A DNA stretch of 45,786 nucleotides, taken from assembly GCA_937872985.1 (NCBI GenBank), contig CALMUW010000113.1:1-45786 (forward strand), read 5' to 3'. Below, in pieces: positions 1 through 9,204 of this stretch (positions are counted from its first letter, which is position 1; each line of letters starts with the position of its first letter). The position numbers and the translations under genes were made by a program. Origin of the DNA: an uncultured Alphaproteobacteria bacterium (GTDB taxonomy: Bacteria > Pseudomonadota > Alphaproteobacteria > Rhizobiales > Aestuariivirgaceae). The notes under the pieces were generated by a model, which was not told the DNA's origin, did not search any database, and saw only the letters and a list, made by a program, of their open reading frames with translations.

Positions 1-524
1 CCGTTCCAGTCGCGTGAATGCTGCTGGTGGTTGGCGGGCGTCATCAGGAAGCGCAACGGCACCTCGAAGACCTCGTCCACTTCGCCGCCGTGGGGCGACA
101 GGGTGAAGCCTTCACGCACCAGCGCCACCACGGGGGTGACGAAATAATTCGTCACCGTGTGATAGGCATCGAGAAAGCCAAGCGTCTCCACGAAGGTGCG
201 CGCCAGCCCGGTCTCCTCCTCCGCCTCGCGCAATGCCGCCATCACCGCCGTCTCCCCCGCATCCAGCCGGCCGCCGGGAAAGGCCACCTGTCCGGCATGT
301 CTGGCCATCTGGGCCGTGCGCCGGGTCAGGAGCACCGTCAGCTCCGGCCGCCGCAGAATGAGCGGCACCAGCACGGCGGCGGGCCTGGGCGTCTCGCCCG
401 GCGCGATCATCCGCGCCGCCGGGTTGAGATCATCGTCGGAAAAGCCTGTCACATCGGGCGGCGTGGGCCTGAGCCGCCCCGCCCGCGCCCGCACCTCCGC
501 CTCGGTGAACAAAGCCTCAGCCAT
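1..524 (-). CDS. Nudix hydrolase, CoA pyrophosphatase-like (3' end cut by window)
   Basis: This gene reads leftward from an ATG at 524 and runs off the left edge, so about 174 residues are visible and the stop is missing. It contains an intact Nudix box (GX5EX7REUXEEXGU) within residues 73-98, with the run REAEEETGL giving the metal-binding glutamates. Just before it, the segment ARHAGQVAFPGGRLD matches the extra signature of the CoA pyrophosphatase (NudL/YeaB) branch, which hydrolyses CoA to phosphopantetheine and adenosine 3',5'-bisphosphate. The start overlaps the end of the upstream DUF1285 gene by 8 bases, so the two are probably cotranscribed. The Nudix fold is certain from the motif; the CoA substrate is inferred from the flanking signature. 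Confidence 0.85.
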   Translation of the reverse strand, partial: MAEALFTEAEVRARAGRLRPTPPDVTGFSDDDLNPAARMIAPGETPRPAAVLVPLILRRPELTVLLTRRTAQMARHAGQVAFPGGRLDAGETAVMAALREAEEETGLARTFVETLGFLDAYHTVTNYFVTPVVALVREGFTLSPHGGEVDEVFEVPLRFLMTPANHQQHSRDWN

Positions 525-1083
525 CCAGGCCAATCTCGCTTGCCCGCTGCATGGCAAAGAAGCGGCCCGATGACCACACGCCGAACCAGCCGTCCACCAC
601 ACAGCCCAGTTGCACCAGCTCGTAATAGAGGCTGCGCGTCACCAGCGCCTCCAGCCCAGCCCGCACCATCACATAGGGCTTCAGCCCCTCCCCCGACGGG
701 GCAAAGCGCAGGGGGTGGTCCGCTCCCGCCGTCACCGCGTCATCCACATTGGTTTCAAAGGTGAGGCTCTGGTCCTCGCCCGCGCCCGCCACCCGCAGCC
801 TGATCGCCATGAAGGCGGCATCCTCCACCCGGATGCCCACCTTCTCCACCGGGGTCACCAGAAAATATTTGTCTCCCTCGCGCCTGAGCACCGCGGCGAA
901 CAATTTCACCAGCGGCGCCCGGCCAATGGGCGAGCCGCAGTAGAACCATGTGCCGTCACCCGCGATCCGCATGTCGATGTCGCCGCAGAAGGGGGGATTC
1001 CACTGCTCGGGCGTGGCCCGTGCGCCGGGTTTCATGCCCTTGAGCAATCCCGCCGCGTCGCCGCCCTTTTGCGCCTTCACCAT
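517..1083 (-). CDS. DUF1285 family protein
   Basis: This 188-residue protein starts at ATG 1083 and ends in TGA inside the start of the downstream Nudix gene. The sequence pattern matches the DUF1285 family: a segment around PPFCGDIDMRIAGDGTWFY, then GSPIGRAPLVKLFAAVLRREGDKYFLVTPVEKVGI, then a C-terminal FxVWSSG-like tail. The length is usual for the family. No enzyme activity is established for DUF1285 and I see no catalytic motif, signal peptide or membrane segment, so a soluble cytoplasmic protein is likely. It is divergent from the MoxR operon, with about 110 bp between them that must hold both promoters. Confidence 0.8.
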   Translation of the reverse strand: MVKAQKGGDAAGLLKGMKPGARATPEQWNPPFCGDIDMRIAGDGTWFYCGSPIGRAPLVKLFAAVLRREGDKYFLVTPVEKVGIRVEDAAFMAIRLRVAGAGEDQSLTFETNVDDAVTAGADHPLRFAPSGEGLKPYVMVRAGLEALVTRSLYYELVQLGCVVDGWFGVWSSGRFFAMQRASEIGLDG

Positions 1084-1191
1084 CTTGCTCCACCGCGCTT
1101 GTGCGATGCCTCTTTTAGGCCATTCTCATTGCCGATGAACGGCCTATAAGCAGCACGCCGCCAGAGATAGGGCAGAATTGAGTTGAACACC

Positions 1192-2184
1192 ATGTCCGCA
1201 GACACCGCCAGCCTCGTCATCAACCGCATGGAACGCGCCGCCGGGCAACTGGCCAGGGCCCGCGCCAACATCGGCCAGATCATCTTCGGTCAGGAACAGG
1301 TCATCGATGAGGCGCTGATCGCCCTGCTGGCGGGCGGCCATGCCCTGCTGGTGGGGGCACCGGGTCTCGCCAAGACCAAGCTGGTGGCCAGTCTCGGCAC
1401 CGTGCTCGGCCTCGACGAGAAGCGCATCCAGTTCACCCCGGATCTCATGCCCGCCGACATCACCGGCAGCGAGATCCTCGACGAGGACGTCAGGGGCAGC
1501 CGCGCCTTCCGCTTCGTGCCGGGTCCGGTGTTCTGCCAGTTGCTCATGGCGGACGAGATCAACCGCGCCTCGCCCCGCACCCAGTCGGCCCTGTTGCAGG
1601 CCATGCAGGAACACCACATCACCGTGGCGGGCCAGCGCCACGACCTGCCCCGGCCCTTCCATGTGCTGGCCACCCAGAACCCCATCGAGCAGGAGGGCAC
1701 CTATCCCCTGCCCGAGGCCCAGCTCGACCGCTTCCTGCTGGAAATCCAGGTGCCCTATCCCTCCAAGGATGCCGAACGCCGCCTGATGATCGAAACCACC
1801 AGCGCCGCCGAAGCGCCCGCCGCCGCCGCCCTCACCGCCGCCGATCTTGAAGCCGCGCAGGGGCTGGTGCGCCAGATGCCGGTGGGCGAGCAGGTGGTGG
1901 AGGCCATCCTGCGCGTGGTGCGCAGCCCCCGCCCCGGTCCCGACGCCACCTCCGAGGTGAACCGCCTCGTCGCCTGGGGTCCGTCGCCGCGCGCCGCCCA
2001 GGCCCTGATGCTGGGCGCCCGTGCCCGCGCCCTGCTGCAGGGCCGGCTGTCGCCCTCGCTCGATGATGTGGCGGCCCTACTCGCCCCGGTGCTGCGTCAC
2101 CGCATGGCGCTGACCTTCGCCGCCCGCGCCGATGGCAAGACCGTGGCCGATGTCATCGCCGGACTGGCCGCCGCCCTCGCCTGA
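1192..2184 (+). CDS. MoxR family AAA+ ATPase
   Basis: This 330-residue protein is a MoxR-type AAA+ ATPase. Such ATPases act as chaperone-like partners for proteins with von Willebrand factor A or BatA-type domains. Walker A (GAPGLAKTK) lies at residues 55-63. A Walker B-like segment (LLMADEINRASPRTQSALLQAMQE) and the sensor segment ATQNPIEQEGTYPLPEAQLDRF are both present and typical of MoxR. An in-frame TTG lies 9 bases upstream, but the ATG at 1192 is the better start. The gene is followed 6 bp later by a DUF58 gene and then two overlapping large membrane-protein genes. This MoxR/DUF58/BatA/DUF4159 order is a common alphaproteobacterial operon of unclear physiological role. Confidence 0.92.
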   Translation: MSADTASLVINRMERAAGQLARARANIGQIIFGQEQVIDEALIALLAGGHALLVGAPGLAKTKLVASLGTVLGLDEKRIQFTPDLMPADITGSEILDEDVRGSRAFRFVPGPVFCQLLMADEINRASPRTQSALLQAMQEHHITVAGQRHDLPRPFHVLATQNPIEQEGTYPLPEAQLDRFLLEIQVPYPSKDAERRLMIETTSAAEAPAAAALTAADLEAAQGLVRQMPVGEQVVEAILRVVRSPRPGPDATSEVNRLVAWGPSPRAAQALMLGARARALLQGRLSPSLDDVAALLAPVLRHRMALTFAARADGKTVADVIAGLAAALA

Positions 2185-2190
2185 TCCCCC

Positions 2191-3084
2191 ATGCGCGCCA
2201 CGGCCCACAGCCTTCATCAGGCCCGCGCCGCCGAACAGGCGGCGGGCGACCTGCCCGCCCTGCTGGTGGCGGCGGAGCGGCTGGCCCAGGCCATCATGCT
2301 GGGCCAGCATGGCCGCCGCCGCGCCGGGCCGGGCGATGCCTTCTGGCAGTTCCGCCCCTATGGCTTCGGCGATTCCACCCAGCGCATCGACTGGCGGCGC
2401 AGTGCCAGGGCCGCGCGCCTCTTCATCCGCGAGAACGAGTGGGAGGCCGCCAACACGCTCTGGCTCTGGCCCGCCTCGTCGCCGCGCATGGACTATGCCT
2501 CGCACCTCGCCCGCGACAGCAAGCGCCAGCGCGCCCTGCTGCTGTCCCTTGCCGCCGGTTTCCTGGCGCTGGAGGGCCATGAACGACTGGGCCTGCTCGG
2601 CGGCGAGGGGCCGGTTATCTCCCGCGCCGGCTTGCCGCGCGTGGCCAGTGCGATGCTGGCCGCGCCGCCCGCGCCCCTGCCGCCGCAGGCCCGGCTGTCC
2701 CGCGCTTCGGCCCTGCTCATCGCCGCCGATTTTCTCGATCCCCTGCCCGCCATCGAAGCGGCCCTGACGCCGCTTGCCGCGCAAGGGGTGAAGGGCCATC
2801 TGCTCCAGATCACCGACCCGGCGGAGGAAACCCTGCCCTTTGACGGGCGCACGGAATTCCTGGGCCTGGACACGCCGCAGCGCCTGCTGGCGGGCCGGGC
2901 CGAAGCCCTGCGCGCGGCCTATGTGGCGAAGTTTGCCGAACAGCGCGACGCGGTGCGCGCTCTCGCCCGCCGCCTCGGCTTCAGCTTCACCCTGCACCAC
3001 ACCGACCGTGCCCCCGCCGTAACACTGCTGGCGCTGCACGGCCTCATCGGCCAGCGCCTGCCCGCCGCCGGAGTGCCCGCATGA
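2191..3084 (+). CDS. DUF58 domain-containing protein
   Basis: This 297-residue protein belongs to the DUF58 family. It carries the family hallmark FRPYGFGDSTQRIDWRRSAR at about residues 52-71, followed by a segment with RENEWEAANT, which corresponds to the conserved tail of that block. The remainder resembles a von Willebrand A-like fold. The protein is encoded directly after the MoxR ATPase and its stop overlaps the next start (ATGA), which indicates translational coupling. MoxR ATPases are thought to act on DUF58/VWA partners, so this is the likely direct partner of the preceding protein. No signal peptide is seen. Confidence 0.88.
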   Translation: MRATAHSLHQARAAEQAAGDLPALLVAAERLAQAIMLGQHGRRRAGPGDAFWQFRPYGFGDSTQRIDWRRSARAARLFIRENEWEAANTLWLWPASSPRMDYASHLARDSKRQRALLLSLAAGFLALEGHERLGLLGGEGPVISRAGLPRVASAMLAAPPAPLPPQARLSRASALLIAADFLDPLPAIEAALTPLAAQGVKGHLLQITDPAEETLPFDGRTEFLGLDTPQRLLAGRAEALRAAYVAKFAEQRDAVRALARRLGFSFTLHHTDRAPAVTLLALHGLIGQRLPAAGVPA

Positions 3085-5825
3085 GCGCCCTCACCTTCCT
3101 CAATCCGCTCGCTCTTCTGGCGCTCTTCGCCCTGCCGGTGCTGTGGTGGCTCCTGCGCTTCACCCCGCCCAAACCCAAGACCGTCCGCTTTCCGCCGCTG
3201 CGCCTTCTCCTTGAACTGGTGAACCGCGAGGAAACCCCGGACAAGACCCCGTGGTGGCTGCTGCTCTTGCGCCTGGCGCTGGCCGCCGCCGTCATCCTTG
3301 CCGTCGCCACGCCGGTCATGGCCCCAAAGACCGGCGAGGAGACATCCGCCCTGCCCATGCTCATCGTGGTCGATGACGGCTGGGCCGCCGCCGCCACCTG
3401 GGATCAGACGGAAGCAAAACTGCTCACGCTCATCAGCGCCGCCGATGATCAGGCGCGCACCGTGATGCTGGCGACGACCGCCCCCGGCCCGGCCCAGAAC
3501 CTGGCGGCGCTGGCCGCGCCCGCCGCCGCCGCCCGCGCCCGCACTTTGGTCCCCCGCGCCCTCGCCACCGACCGGCCCGCCCTGCTCGATCAGCTCAAAT
3601 CCGTCAGCACATCCGCCCAGGATATCATCTGGCTCAGCGATGGCCGCGACAGCGGCAGCGCCACGGCCTTCGCCGCGGGCCTGCTTGCGCTCCACCCCGG
3701 CAATCGCCTTGCGGTCGGCCAGCCCGGCCGCTCGCCGCTGGCCCTCGCTTCGCCCAGACTGACCGACGCCGGTGTGTCCTTCACCATCCTGCGCGACCCC
3801 GCCGCCGGTTCCGCCACCGCGCGCCTCATCGCCCGGTCCGCCAAGGGCCTGCCGCTCGGCGAAGCCAGCGCTGTCTTCGCCCCCGGCGCGGCCAGCGCCC
3901 CCGCCAGCCTCGACCTGCCGCTGGAACTGCGCAACACCCTGCGCTCCGCCTCACTCTCCGGTGAAAATCACGCCGCTGCCCGCCACCTCTTCGACGACCG
4001 CACGAAGCGCCGCACCGTGGCCCTCCTCTCCTCCGCCACGCAGGAACAGTCCCAGCCCCTGCTCTCGCCCCTGCATTACGTTTCCGCCGCGCTGGAGCCC
4101 TTTGCCGAACTCAGCCGGCCCAAGGCCGCCGGGGATCTCCGGGGCCAGTTGACCAGCGGCCTCTCCATGCTGGTGCTGGCCGATGTCGGGGTGCTGCCGG
4201 AGGAGGTTCAGGGCGCGGTCGGCGACTGGGTGGAAAAGGGCGGTCTGCTGCTGCGCTTCGCCGGTCCCCGCCTTGCCGCCGCCAGCGATTCTCTGGTGCC
4301 CGTGGTGCTGCGTCAGGGCGGCCGCGCCCTCGGCTCCAGCCTCAGCTGGGAACAGCCCCAGGCGCTCCAGCCCTTTGCCGAATCCAGCCCCTTCGCCGGT
4401 CTGGCACCCGATCCCAAGGTCAGCGTGCGCCAGCAGGTTCTGGCCGAACCCACCAATGACCTCGCCCACCATACCTGGGCCAGCCTCGCCGATGGCACGC
4501 CGCTCATCACCGCCGCCCCGCGCGGCAAGGGCCTCATCGTTCTGGTTCACACCACGCCCAATGCCGACTGGTCGAACCTGCCGCTCTCCGGCCTCTTTGT
4601 GGACATGATGCAGAAGCTCGTCGACATGGCCCCGGCGGCGGGCAGCGGCGACACGGTGTCCGGCCCCGCCAGCGCCGCGAGCTTCACCCCCGCCAGCCTG
4701 ATGAACGGCTTCGGCGATCTCGTGCCGCCCGATCCCGCCATCGCCCCCATTGCCCTGGCCGACTTCGACCGCGCCACGGCGTCGCCCCGGACCCCGCCCG
4801 GCCTTTACGCGCGCGGGGCCGAGGAGCGCGCCATCAATCTCGCCCCCGCCGCCGCCGATCTCGCGCCCATGGCGGGGCTTCCTGCCGGGGTGAAGACGCT
4901 CTCCTATGCCGAAGCGCCGCGCCGCTCCTTCGCCCCCGCCCTGTTCATCGCCGCCTTCCTCGTTTTTCTCGCCGACATGCTGGCGAGCCTCTGGCTCGGC
5001 GGGGCGCTCCATCGTCGCGGCGCCGGGGCGGCCATCATCCTGCTGCTGCTCTGGCTGCCCGCGCCACCCATAAATGCTCAGACCACGGATGATTTCGCCC
5101 GTCAGGCCAGTCTGGAAACCCGCCTGGCCTATGTCGCGACCGGCGATGCCGCCGCCGATGCTGCCAGCAAGGCGGGCCTCACCGGTCTCGGTTTCATCCT
5201 GCGCGACCGCACCTCGGTCAATCTGGCGGAACCCATGGCGGTCGATGTCGAGCGCGACGACCTCGCCTTCTTTCCCCTGCTCTATTGGCCCATCACCGCC
5301 GCGACCCAAGCCCCCTCCGCCGCCGCCACGGCCCGCCTTGCCGCCTATATGAAGCAGGGCGGCACCATCTTCTTCGACCTGCGCGATGACGGCCTCACCG
5401 ACCAGCTCGGCGGCCAGACAGCGGCAGGAGTGGCGCTCCGCGGCATCACCGCCGGCCTTGACCTGCCGCCCGTGCAGCCCGTGCCCGCCGCCCATGTCCT
5501 CACCCGCAGCTTCTATTTGCTGAAGGCCTTTCCGGGCCGCAGCGCCGCGGGCCAGCTCTGGGTGGAGCAGCAGGACACCGATGCCAATGCCGCCGCACCG
5601 GCGGGCGATGGCGTCAGCCCCGTGCTCATCGGCAGCAACGACTATGCCGCCGCCTGGGCGCTGGACGATCAGGGCAACAGCCCCTATGCCGTCAGCCCCG
5701 GCGGCGACGAGCAGCGCGAGATGGCCTGGCGCAGCGGCGTCAACATCGTCATGTATGCCCTGACCGGCAACTACAAGGCCGATCAGGTTCACCTCGACAC
5801 CATCCTGCAGAGGCTCGGCCAATGA
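3081..5825 (+). CDS. BatA-type / DUF4159 membrane protein
   Basis: This 914-residue membrane protein starts with the BatA (aerotolerance N-terminal) pattern MSALTFLNPLALLALFALPV and the following PPKPKTVRFPPLRLL segment, with two membrane helices near residues 7-25 and 58-77. A long middle region lies in the periplasm or cytoplasm. A further pair of hydrophobic segments is found near residues 615-662. The final ~245 residues fit DUF4159 (ETRLAYVATGD..., later LYWP...AAYMKQGGTIFFDLRDDG). It overlaps both neighbours by four bases (ATGA), so the four-gene operon is translationally coupled. The function of DUF4159 is not established; a role with MoxR and DUF58 in envelope-associated assembly is an inference from context. 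Confidence 0.85.
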   Translation: MSALTFLNPLALLALFALPVLWWLLRFTPPKPKTVRFPPLRLLLELVNREETPDKTPWWLLLLRLALAAAVILAVATPVMAPKTGEETSALPMLIVVDDGWAAAATWDQTEAKLLTLISAADDQARTVMLATTAPGPAQNLAALAAPAAAARARTLVPRALATDRPALLDQLKSVSTSAQDIIWLSDGRDSGSATAFAAGLLALHPGNRLAVGQPGRSPLALASPRLTDAGVSFTILRDPAAGSATARLIARSAKGLPLGEASAVFAPGAASAPASLDLPLELRNTLRSASLSGENHAAARHLFDDRTKRRTVALLSSATQEQSQPLLSPLHYVSAALEPFAELSRPKAAGDLRGQLTSGLSMLVLADVGVLPEEVQGAVGDWVEKGGLLLRFAGPRLAAASDSLVPVVLRQGGRALGSSLSWEQPQALQPFAESSPFAGLAPDPKVSVRQQVLAEPTNDLAHHTWASLADGTPLITAAPRGKGLIVLVHTTPNADWSNLPLSGLFVDMMQKLVDMAPAAGSGDTVSGPASAASFTPASLMNGFGDLVPPDPAIAPIALADFDRATASPRTPPGLYARGAEERAINLAPAAADLAPMAGLPAGVKTLSYAEAPRRSFAPALFIAAFLVFLADMLASLWLGGALHRRGAGAAIILLLLWLPAPPINAQTTDDFARQASLETRLAYVATGDAAADAASKAGLTGLGFILRDRTSVNLAEPMAVDVERDDLAFFPLLYWPITAATQAPSAAATARLAAYMKQGGTIFFDLRDDGLTDQLGGQTAAGVALRGITAGLDLPPVQPVPAAHVLTRSFYLLKAFPGRSAAGQLWVEQQDTDANAAAPAGDGVSPVLIGSNDYAAAWALDDQGNSPYAVSPGGDEQREMAWRSGVNIVMYALTGNYKADQVHLDTILQRLGQ

Positions 5826-7891
5826 GCGGCTGGAGCCTGAAATTCGCGCCCTTCCTGCCGCCGCCCGCCCTTGCCCTTCTGGCGCTGGCGGGCCTGGCGC
5901 TGCTCGCCCTCATGATCTGGCATCGGCGGCGTGGCTGGGGCCTGCGCGCCCTGACGCTGGCCCTGCTCTTTGCCGCGCTGCTGAACCCCGGCCTCCGCCA
6001 GGAGGAGCGTCAGCCCATTCCTGACATCGTGGTGGCCGTGGTCGATGACAGCCAGAGCCAGCAGGCGGGCCTGCGCCCGGCCCAGAGCAAAGCAGCGCTG
6101 GCCGCCCTCACCAGTCAGGTGAAGGCCCTGGGCAATACGGAATTGCGCACCATCACCGTGCGCTCGGGCCCCGACGCGGCCCAGAGCGGCACCCGCCTCA
6201 TCGCCGGGCTGGAGCGGGTGCTGGCCGACATCCCGCCGGAACGCTTCGCCGGGGCCGTCTTCATCACCGATGGCGCGGTCCATGACGTGCCGGGTGACGT
6301 GAAGCCGCTGGCGGCGCATGGGCCGCTGCACACAATCCTCACCGGCAGCCGCGCCGAGATTGACCGCCGCGTGGTGGTCGATGAAGCCCCGCGCTTTGCC
6401 ATCACCGGCAAGGAACAGCACCTGCGCTTCCATGTCGATGACGGCGCGGGGGCAGCAAGCCAGCCCGTCACCGTCACCCTGCGCCGCGACGGCGGCACGC
6501 CCGAGACGCTCACCGTGGCGCCGGGCCAGAGCGTCGACCATGCCTTCACCCTCGACCACGCCGGGGAAACCATCATCGAGATCGAGGCGCCCCCCCTCGC
6601 CCATGAACTCACCACCGCCAACAACCGCGCCATCCTCGCGGTGCAGGGGGTGCGCGACCGGCTGAAGGTATTGCTGGTCTCCGGCCAGCCCCACGCGGGC
6701 GAACGCGTCTGGCGCAGCCTGCTCAAGTCCGACACCGCCGTCGACCTCATCCACTTCACCATCCTGCGCTCCAGCGACGGGCTTGACCCCACCCCCAGTT
6801 CCGAACTCGCCCTCATTCCCTTTCCCACTGGCGAGTTGTTCGGCGACAAGCTGAAGGACTTCGACCTCGTCATCTTCGACCGTTACCGCATGCGCGATGT
6901 CCTGCCCGATCTCTACCTCATGAATGTCGCCGACTATGTGAAACAGGGCGGCACCCTGCTGGTGGCCTCGGGGCCGGAAGTGGAAACCCCGGAGAGCCTC
7001 TATAACTCACCGCTGGCCGATGTGCTGGCCACCGCCGCCACCGGCAGCGTCACCGAGGAAGCCTTCCGCCCCGGCCTGACCGCGGCGGGCCAGCGCCATC
7101 CCGTGACCCAGGGCCTGCCCGGCAGTGAAAGCGATCCGCCCGCCTGGGGCCGCTGGTTCCGCAGCGTCGATGTCGCCCCCGCCGCGCCCGGTGCCCAGGT
7201 GCTCATGCATGGCCTGGGCGATCGCCCCCTGCTGGTGCTGTCGCGCCACGGCAAGGGCCGCGTGGCCGAACTGCTCTCCGACCACGGCTGGCTGTGGAGC
7301 CGGGGCTATGACGGCGGCGGCCCGCAGATGGAATTGCTGCGCCGCCTCGCCCACTGGCTGATGCAGGAGCCGGATCTGGAAGAGGAAAAACTCTCGGCCC
7401 GGCAGCAGGGCCGGAACCTCGTGATCGAGCGCCGCACCATGGCCGATACGGCCGCCGACGTGACCGTGACCCTGCCCTCCGGCAAGACCGAGACCGTGAA
7501 ACTCGCACCCGCCGGACCCGGCCGCTTCACCGCCGTGCTGGCGGTCTCGGAAAGCGGCATGGCGCGCCTGTCCGATGGCACGCTCACCGCCGCCGCCGGA
7601 CTGGGCAGTGGCGATACGCGCGAGGCCATGGACCTGCGCGCCACCGCCGCCCTCATGAAGCCGCTGGTGGACGCCTCGGGCGGCGGCCTGTTCTGGCTCG
7701 AGGACGGCATGCCGCGCGCGCTGACACAGGCGAAGGGCCGCCCCATGGCCGGGCCCCATTGGCTGGGCCTGCGCGCCAATGGCCTGACCCGCACGCTCTC
7801 GGTCAAGGAACTGCCGCTGGTCTCAACCCTGCTGGCTCTGGCCGTGCTGCTGCTGGCTTTGGCTGCCCTGTGGCAGCGCGAGGGCCGTTAG
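5822..7891 (+). CDS. Large membrane protein with glutamine amidotransferase-like fold
   Basis: This 689-residue protein has two N-terminal membrane helices (about residues 15-34 and 41-58) and a single C-terminal helix (about 660-685). Between them lie a VWA-like segment (PDIVVAVVDDSQSQQ...FAGAVFITDGAVHDVP) and, from about residue 280, a segment resembling the class I glutamine amidotransferase-like fold (LKVLLVSGQPHAGERVWRSLL, then a KQGGTLLVASGPE loop). I see no cysteine nucleophile, so amidotransferase activity is unlikely. It closes the MoxR/DUF58/DUF4159 operon and is commonly found there. The TAG stop forms the first bases of a palindromic element that separates it from the convergent acetyltransferase gene. 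Confidence 0.8.
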   Translation: MSGWSLKFAPFLPPPALALLALAGLALLALMIWHRRRGWGLRALTLALLFAALLNPGLRQEERQPIPDIVVAVVDDSQSQQAGLRPAQSKAALAALTSQVKALGNTELRTITVRSGPDAAQSGTRLIAGLERVLADIPPERFAGAVFITDGAVHDVPGDVKPLAAHGPLHTILTGSRAEIDRRVVVDEAPRFAITGKEQHLRFHVDDGAGAASQPVTVTLRRDGGTPETLTVAPGQSVDHAFTLDHAGETIIEIEAPPLAHELTTANNRAILAVQGVRDRLKVLLVSGQPHAGERVWRSLLKSDTAVDLIHFTILRSSDGLDPTPSSELALIPFPTGELFGDKLKDFDLVIFDRYRMRDVLPDLYLMNVADYVKQGGTLLVASGPEVETPESLYNSPLADVLATAATGSVTEEAFRPGLTAAGQRHPVTQGLPGSESDPPAWGRWFRSVDVAPAAPGAQVLMHGLGDRPLLVLSRHGKGRVAELLSDHGWLWSRGYDGGGPQMELLRRLAHWLMQEPDLEEEKLSARQQGRNLVIERRTMADTAADVTVTLPSGKTETVKLAPAGPGRFTAVLAVSESGMARLSDGTLTAAAGLGSGDTREAMDLRATAALMKPLVDASGGGLFWLEDGMPRALTQAKGRPMAGPHWLGLRANGLTRTLSVKELPLVSTLLALAVLLLALAALWQREGR

Positions 7892-7938
7892 AGCAACCTG
7901 ACTTTTGGCGGAATCGGCGAAAGTCAAATAAGTTGCTC
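7891..7938. repeat. Palindromic element / bidirectional terminator, copy A
   Basis: A 48-bp imperfect palindrome begins GAGCAAC and ends GTTGCTC, with an inner stem GACTTTT/AAAGTC. It sits exactly between two convergent genes. The last G of the plus-strand stop TAG is its first base and the minus-strand stop lies inside it. A related element with the same outer arms is at 19744-19790. It probably acts as a transcription end or mRNA 3' stabiliser for both genes. Confidence 0.7.
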
Positions 7939-8457
7939 CAGGATCTGGGTGTAACGCCACGGCGGCAGCATCAGGCCCGCCACGCCAGCCAGCGCCCCCG
8001 GTTGCAGTTCCAGATAAAGAAACCGCGTCCGGTCCAATGGCCCCGGCATCAGGATCGCCTCATGCGGCAGGCGCTGAAATCCCGCCCGCGCGTAATAGGG
8101 CAAGTCCCCCACCAGCACCACGAGGCCATGGCCCTTCGCCTTCGCCAGGGCCAGGCCATGACGCATCAAACCCAGGCCCAGGCCCTTGCCCTGAAAGCCC
8201 TTGGCCACCGCCAGGGGCCCCAGCAGCAGCGCGTCGTGGCCCGCAAGCCCGATCTTCACCGGCCAGAAACTGATGCAGCCCAGAAGGTCGGCCCCATCCC
8301 GCACCACCAGCGACAGGCCGGGGGCCGCCGCGCCTCCCTCGCGCAAGCGATAGGAGGCCTTGGTCCGGCGCGACAGGCCGAAGCTCTGGTCCAGCAGGGC
8401 GTCAATGGCGGGCCGGTCAGCCGCCGTTTCAGGCAGGGGAGAAAAGGAGGGGCTCAT
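7924..8457 (-). CDS. GNAT family N-acetyltransferase
   Basis: This 177-residue protein begins at ATG 8457. A TTG 45 bases further upstream is in frame but less likely. The acetyl-CoA-binding motif of GNAT enzymes is visible as LLLGPLAVAKGFQGKGLGLGLMRHGL, which fits the R/Q-x-x-G-x-G/A loop (QGKGLGLG), followed by a strand with VVLVGDLPYYARAGFQ. The pattern 'DLPYYARAGF' and the PGPLD segment place it in the YhbS-like branch of predicted acetyltransferases. The substrate is unknown. It is convergent with the MoxR operon and upstream of nothing on its own strand except the Nudix gene at 8628, from which it is separated by 170 bp. Confidence 0.88.
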   Translation of the reverse strand: MSPSFSPLPETAADRPAIDALLDQSFGLSRRTKASYRLREGGAAAPGLSLVVRDGADLLGCISFWPVKIGLAGHDALLLGPLAVAKGFQGKGLGLGLMRHGLALAKAKGHGLVVLVGDLPYYARAGFQRLPHEAILMPGPLDRTRFLYLELQPGALAGVAGLMLPPWRYTQILEQLI

Positions 8458-8627
8458 GTCATCACGGAGAAAGGAAGGGGGCGGAAGGTCCGCCAGCCGC
8501 AAGACGATGCGCGGAAACGGACCGGTTACACGGGCAGGGAAAACTGCCGTGCGCCTCGTCGCGCTGCCATGGTCCGGGCGAAAGTCATGGCCCGCGCATA
8601 GACCGCGCCGCGCCCTGGGTCAAGCCT

Positions 8628-9116
8628 TCACCAGCGCTCCGCCGCCGGCAGCCCCTTGCGTATTTCATCGAGGCGCCGCACCGTGCCGGCGCTCGCCCCC
8701 TCCGGCAGGGCCGTCACCGGGAAAAACCGGGCCTCGCGGATTTCCGCCGTGGGCTGCCACGCCTGTCGGCTGAATGCCCGCACCACAAGGACCGCCACGT
8801 GGTCGCCGCGAAACTGCGCATCGTTCAGGAACACGCCGTGCAACGCCATGTCACCCTCGGGCACAATCCCCGCCTCCTCGCGCACCTCGCGCCGCGCCGC
8901 TTCGGCGATGGCCTCGCCACGCTCCACCCCGCCGCCCGGAAAAATCCAGCCCGGCGCATAGGAATGGCGCACCAGCAGCACCGCGCCGTCCTCCGGCTCC
9001 AGCACCACCACCCGGACGCCGAGGGTCATGCCGCGCACCTGCCGGTAGAAGGGATGCAGCAGCGTCACCGATGCCGCCCGGAACAGCGCCCGTTTCAACC
9101 CCCTGCCCTGTGCCAT
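8628..9116 (-). CDS. Nudix hydrolase
   Basis: This 162-residue protein has a complete Nudix box: GGGVERGE, then seven residues, then REVREEAGI. That pattern gives the Mg-binding glutamates of pyrophosphohydrolases acting on nucleoside diphosphates linked to another moiety. The upstream segment (MTLGVRVVVLEPEDGAVLLVRHSY) is the usual first strand of the fold. The short N-terminal extension (LKRALFRAASVTLLHPFYRQVRG) is typical of an alphaproteobacterial group annotated only as Nudix hydrolase. The substrate cannot be told from sequence. It is divergent from the ABC exporter that opens the sphingolipid arm, with 88 bp between the starts. Confidence 0.88.
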   Translation of the reverse strand: MAQGRGLKRALFRAASVTLLHPFYRQVRGMTLGVRVVVLEPEDGAVLLVRHSYAPGWIFPGGGVERGEAIAEAARREVREEAGIVPEGDMALHGVFLNDAQFRGDHVAVLVVRAFSRQAWQPTAEIREARFFPVTALPEGASAGTVRRLDEIRKGLPAAERW

Positions 9117-9204
9117 TCCCGCCTCACTTGAGTTCGCGCCGCCAAACCTTTATGCATCGCCCGGCACCACGCGCCCTTTAACATCAGGCTCCTTTCTGCC
9201 CAGC

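Noticed and set aside
3951..5822. A 623-residue open frame on the minus strand
   Set aside because: It lies opposite the DUF4159 gene, is full of low-complexity Gly, Arg, Gln and His, and has no recognisable domain. It is a shadow caused by the high GC content.
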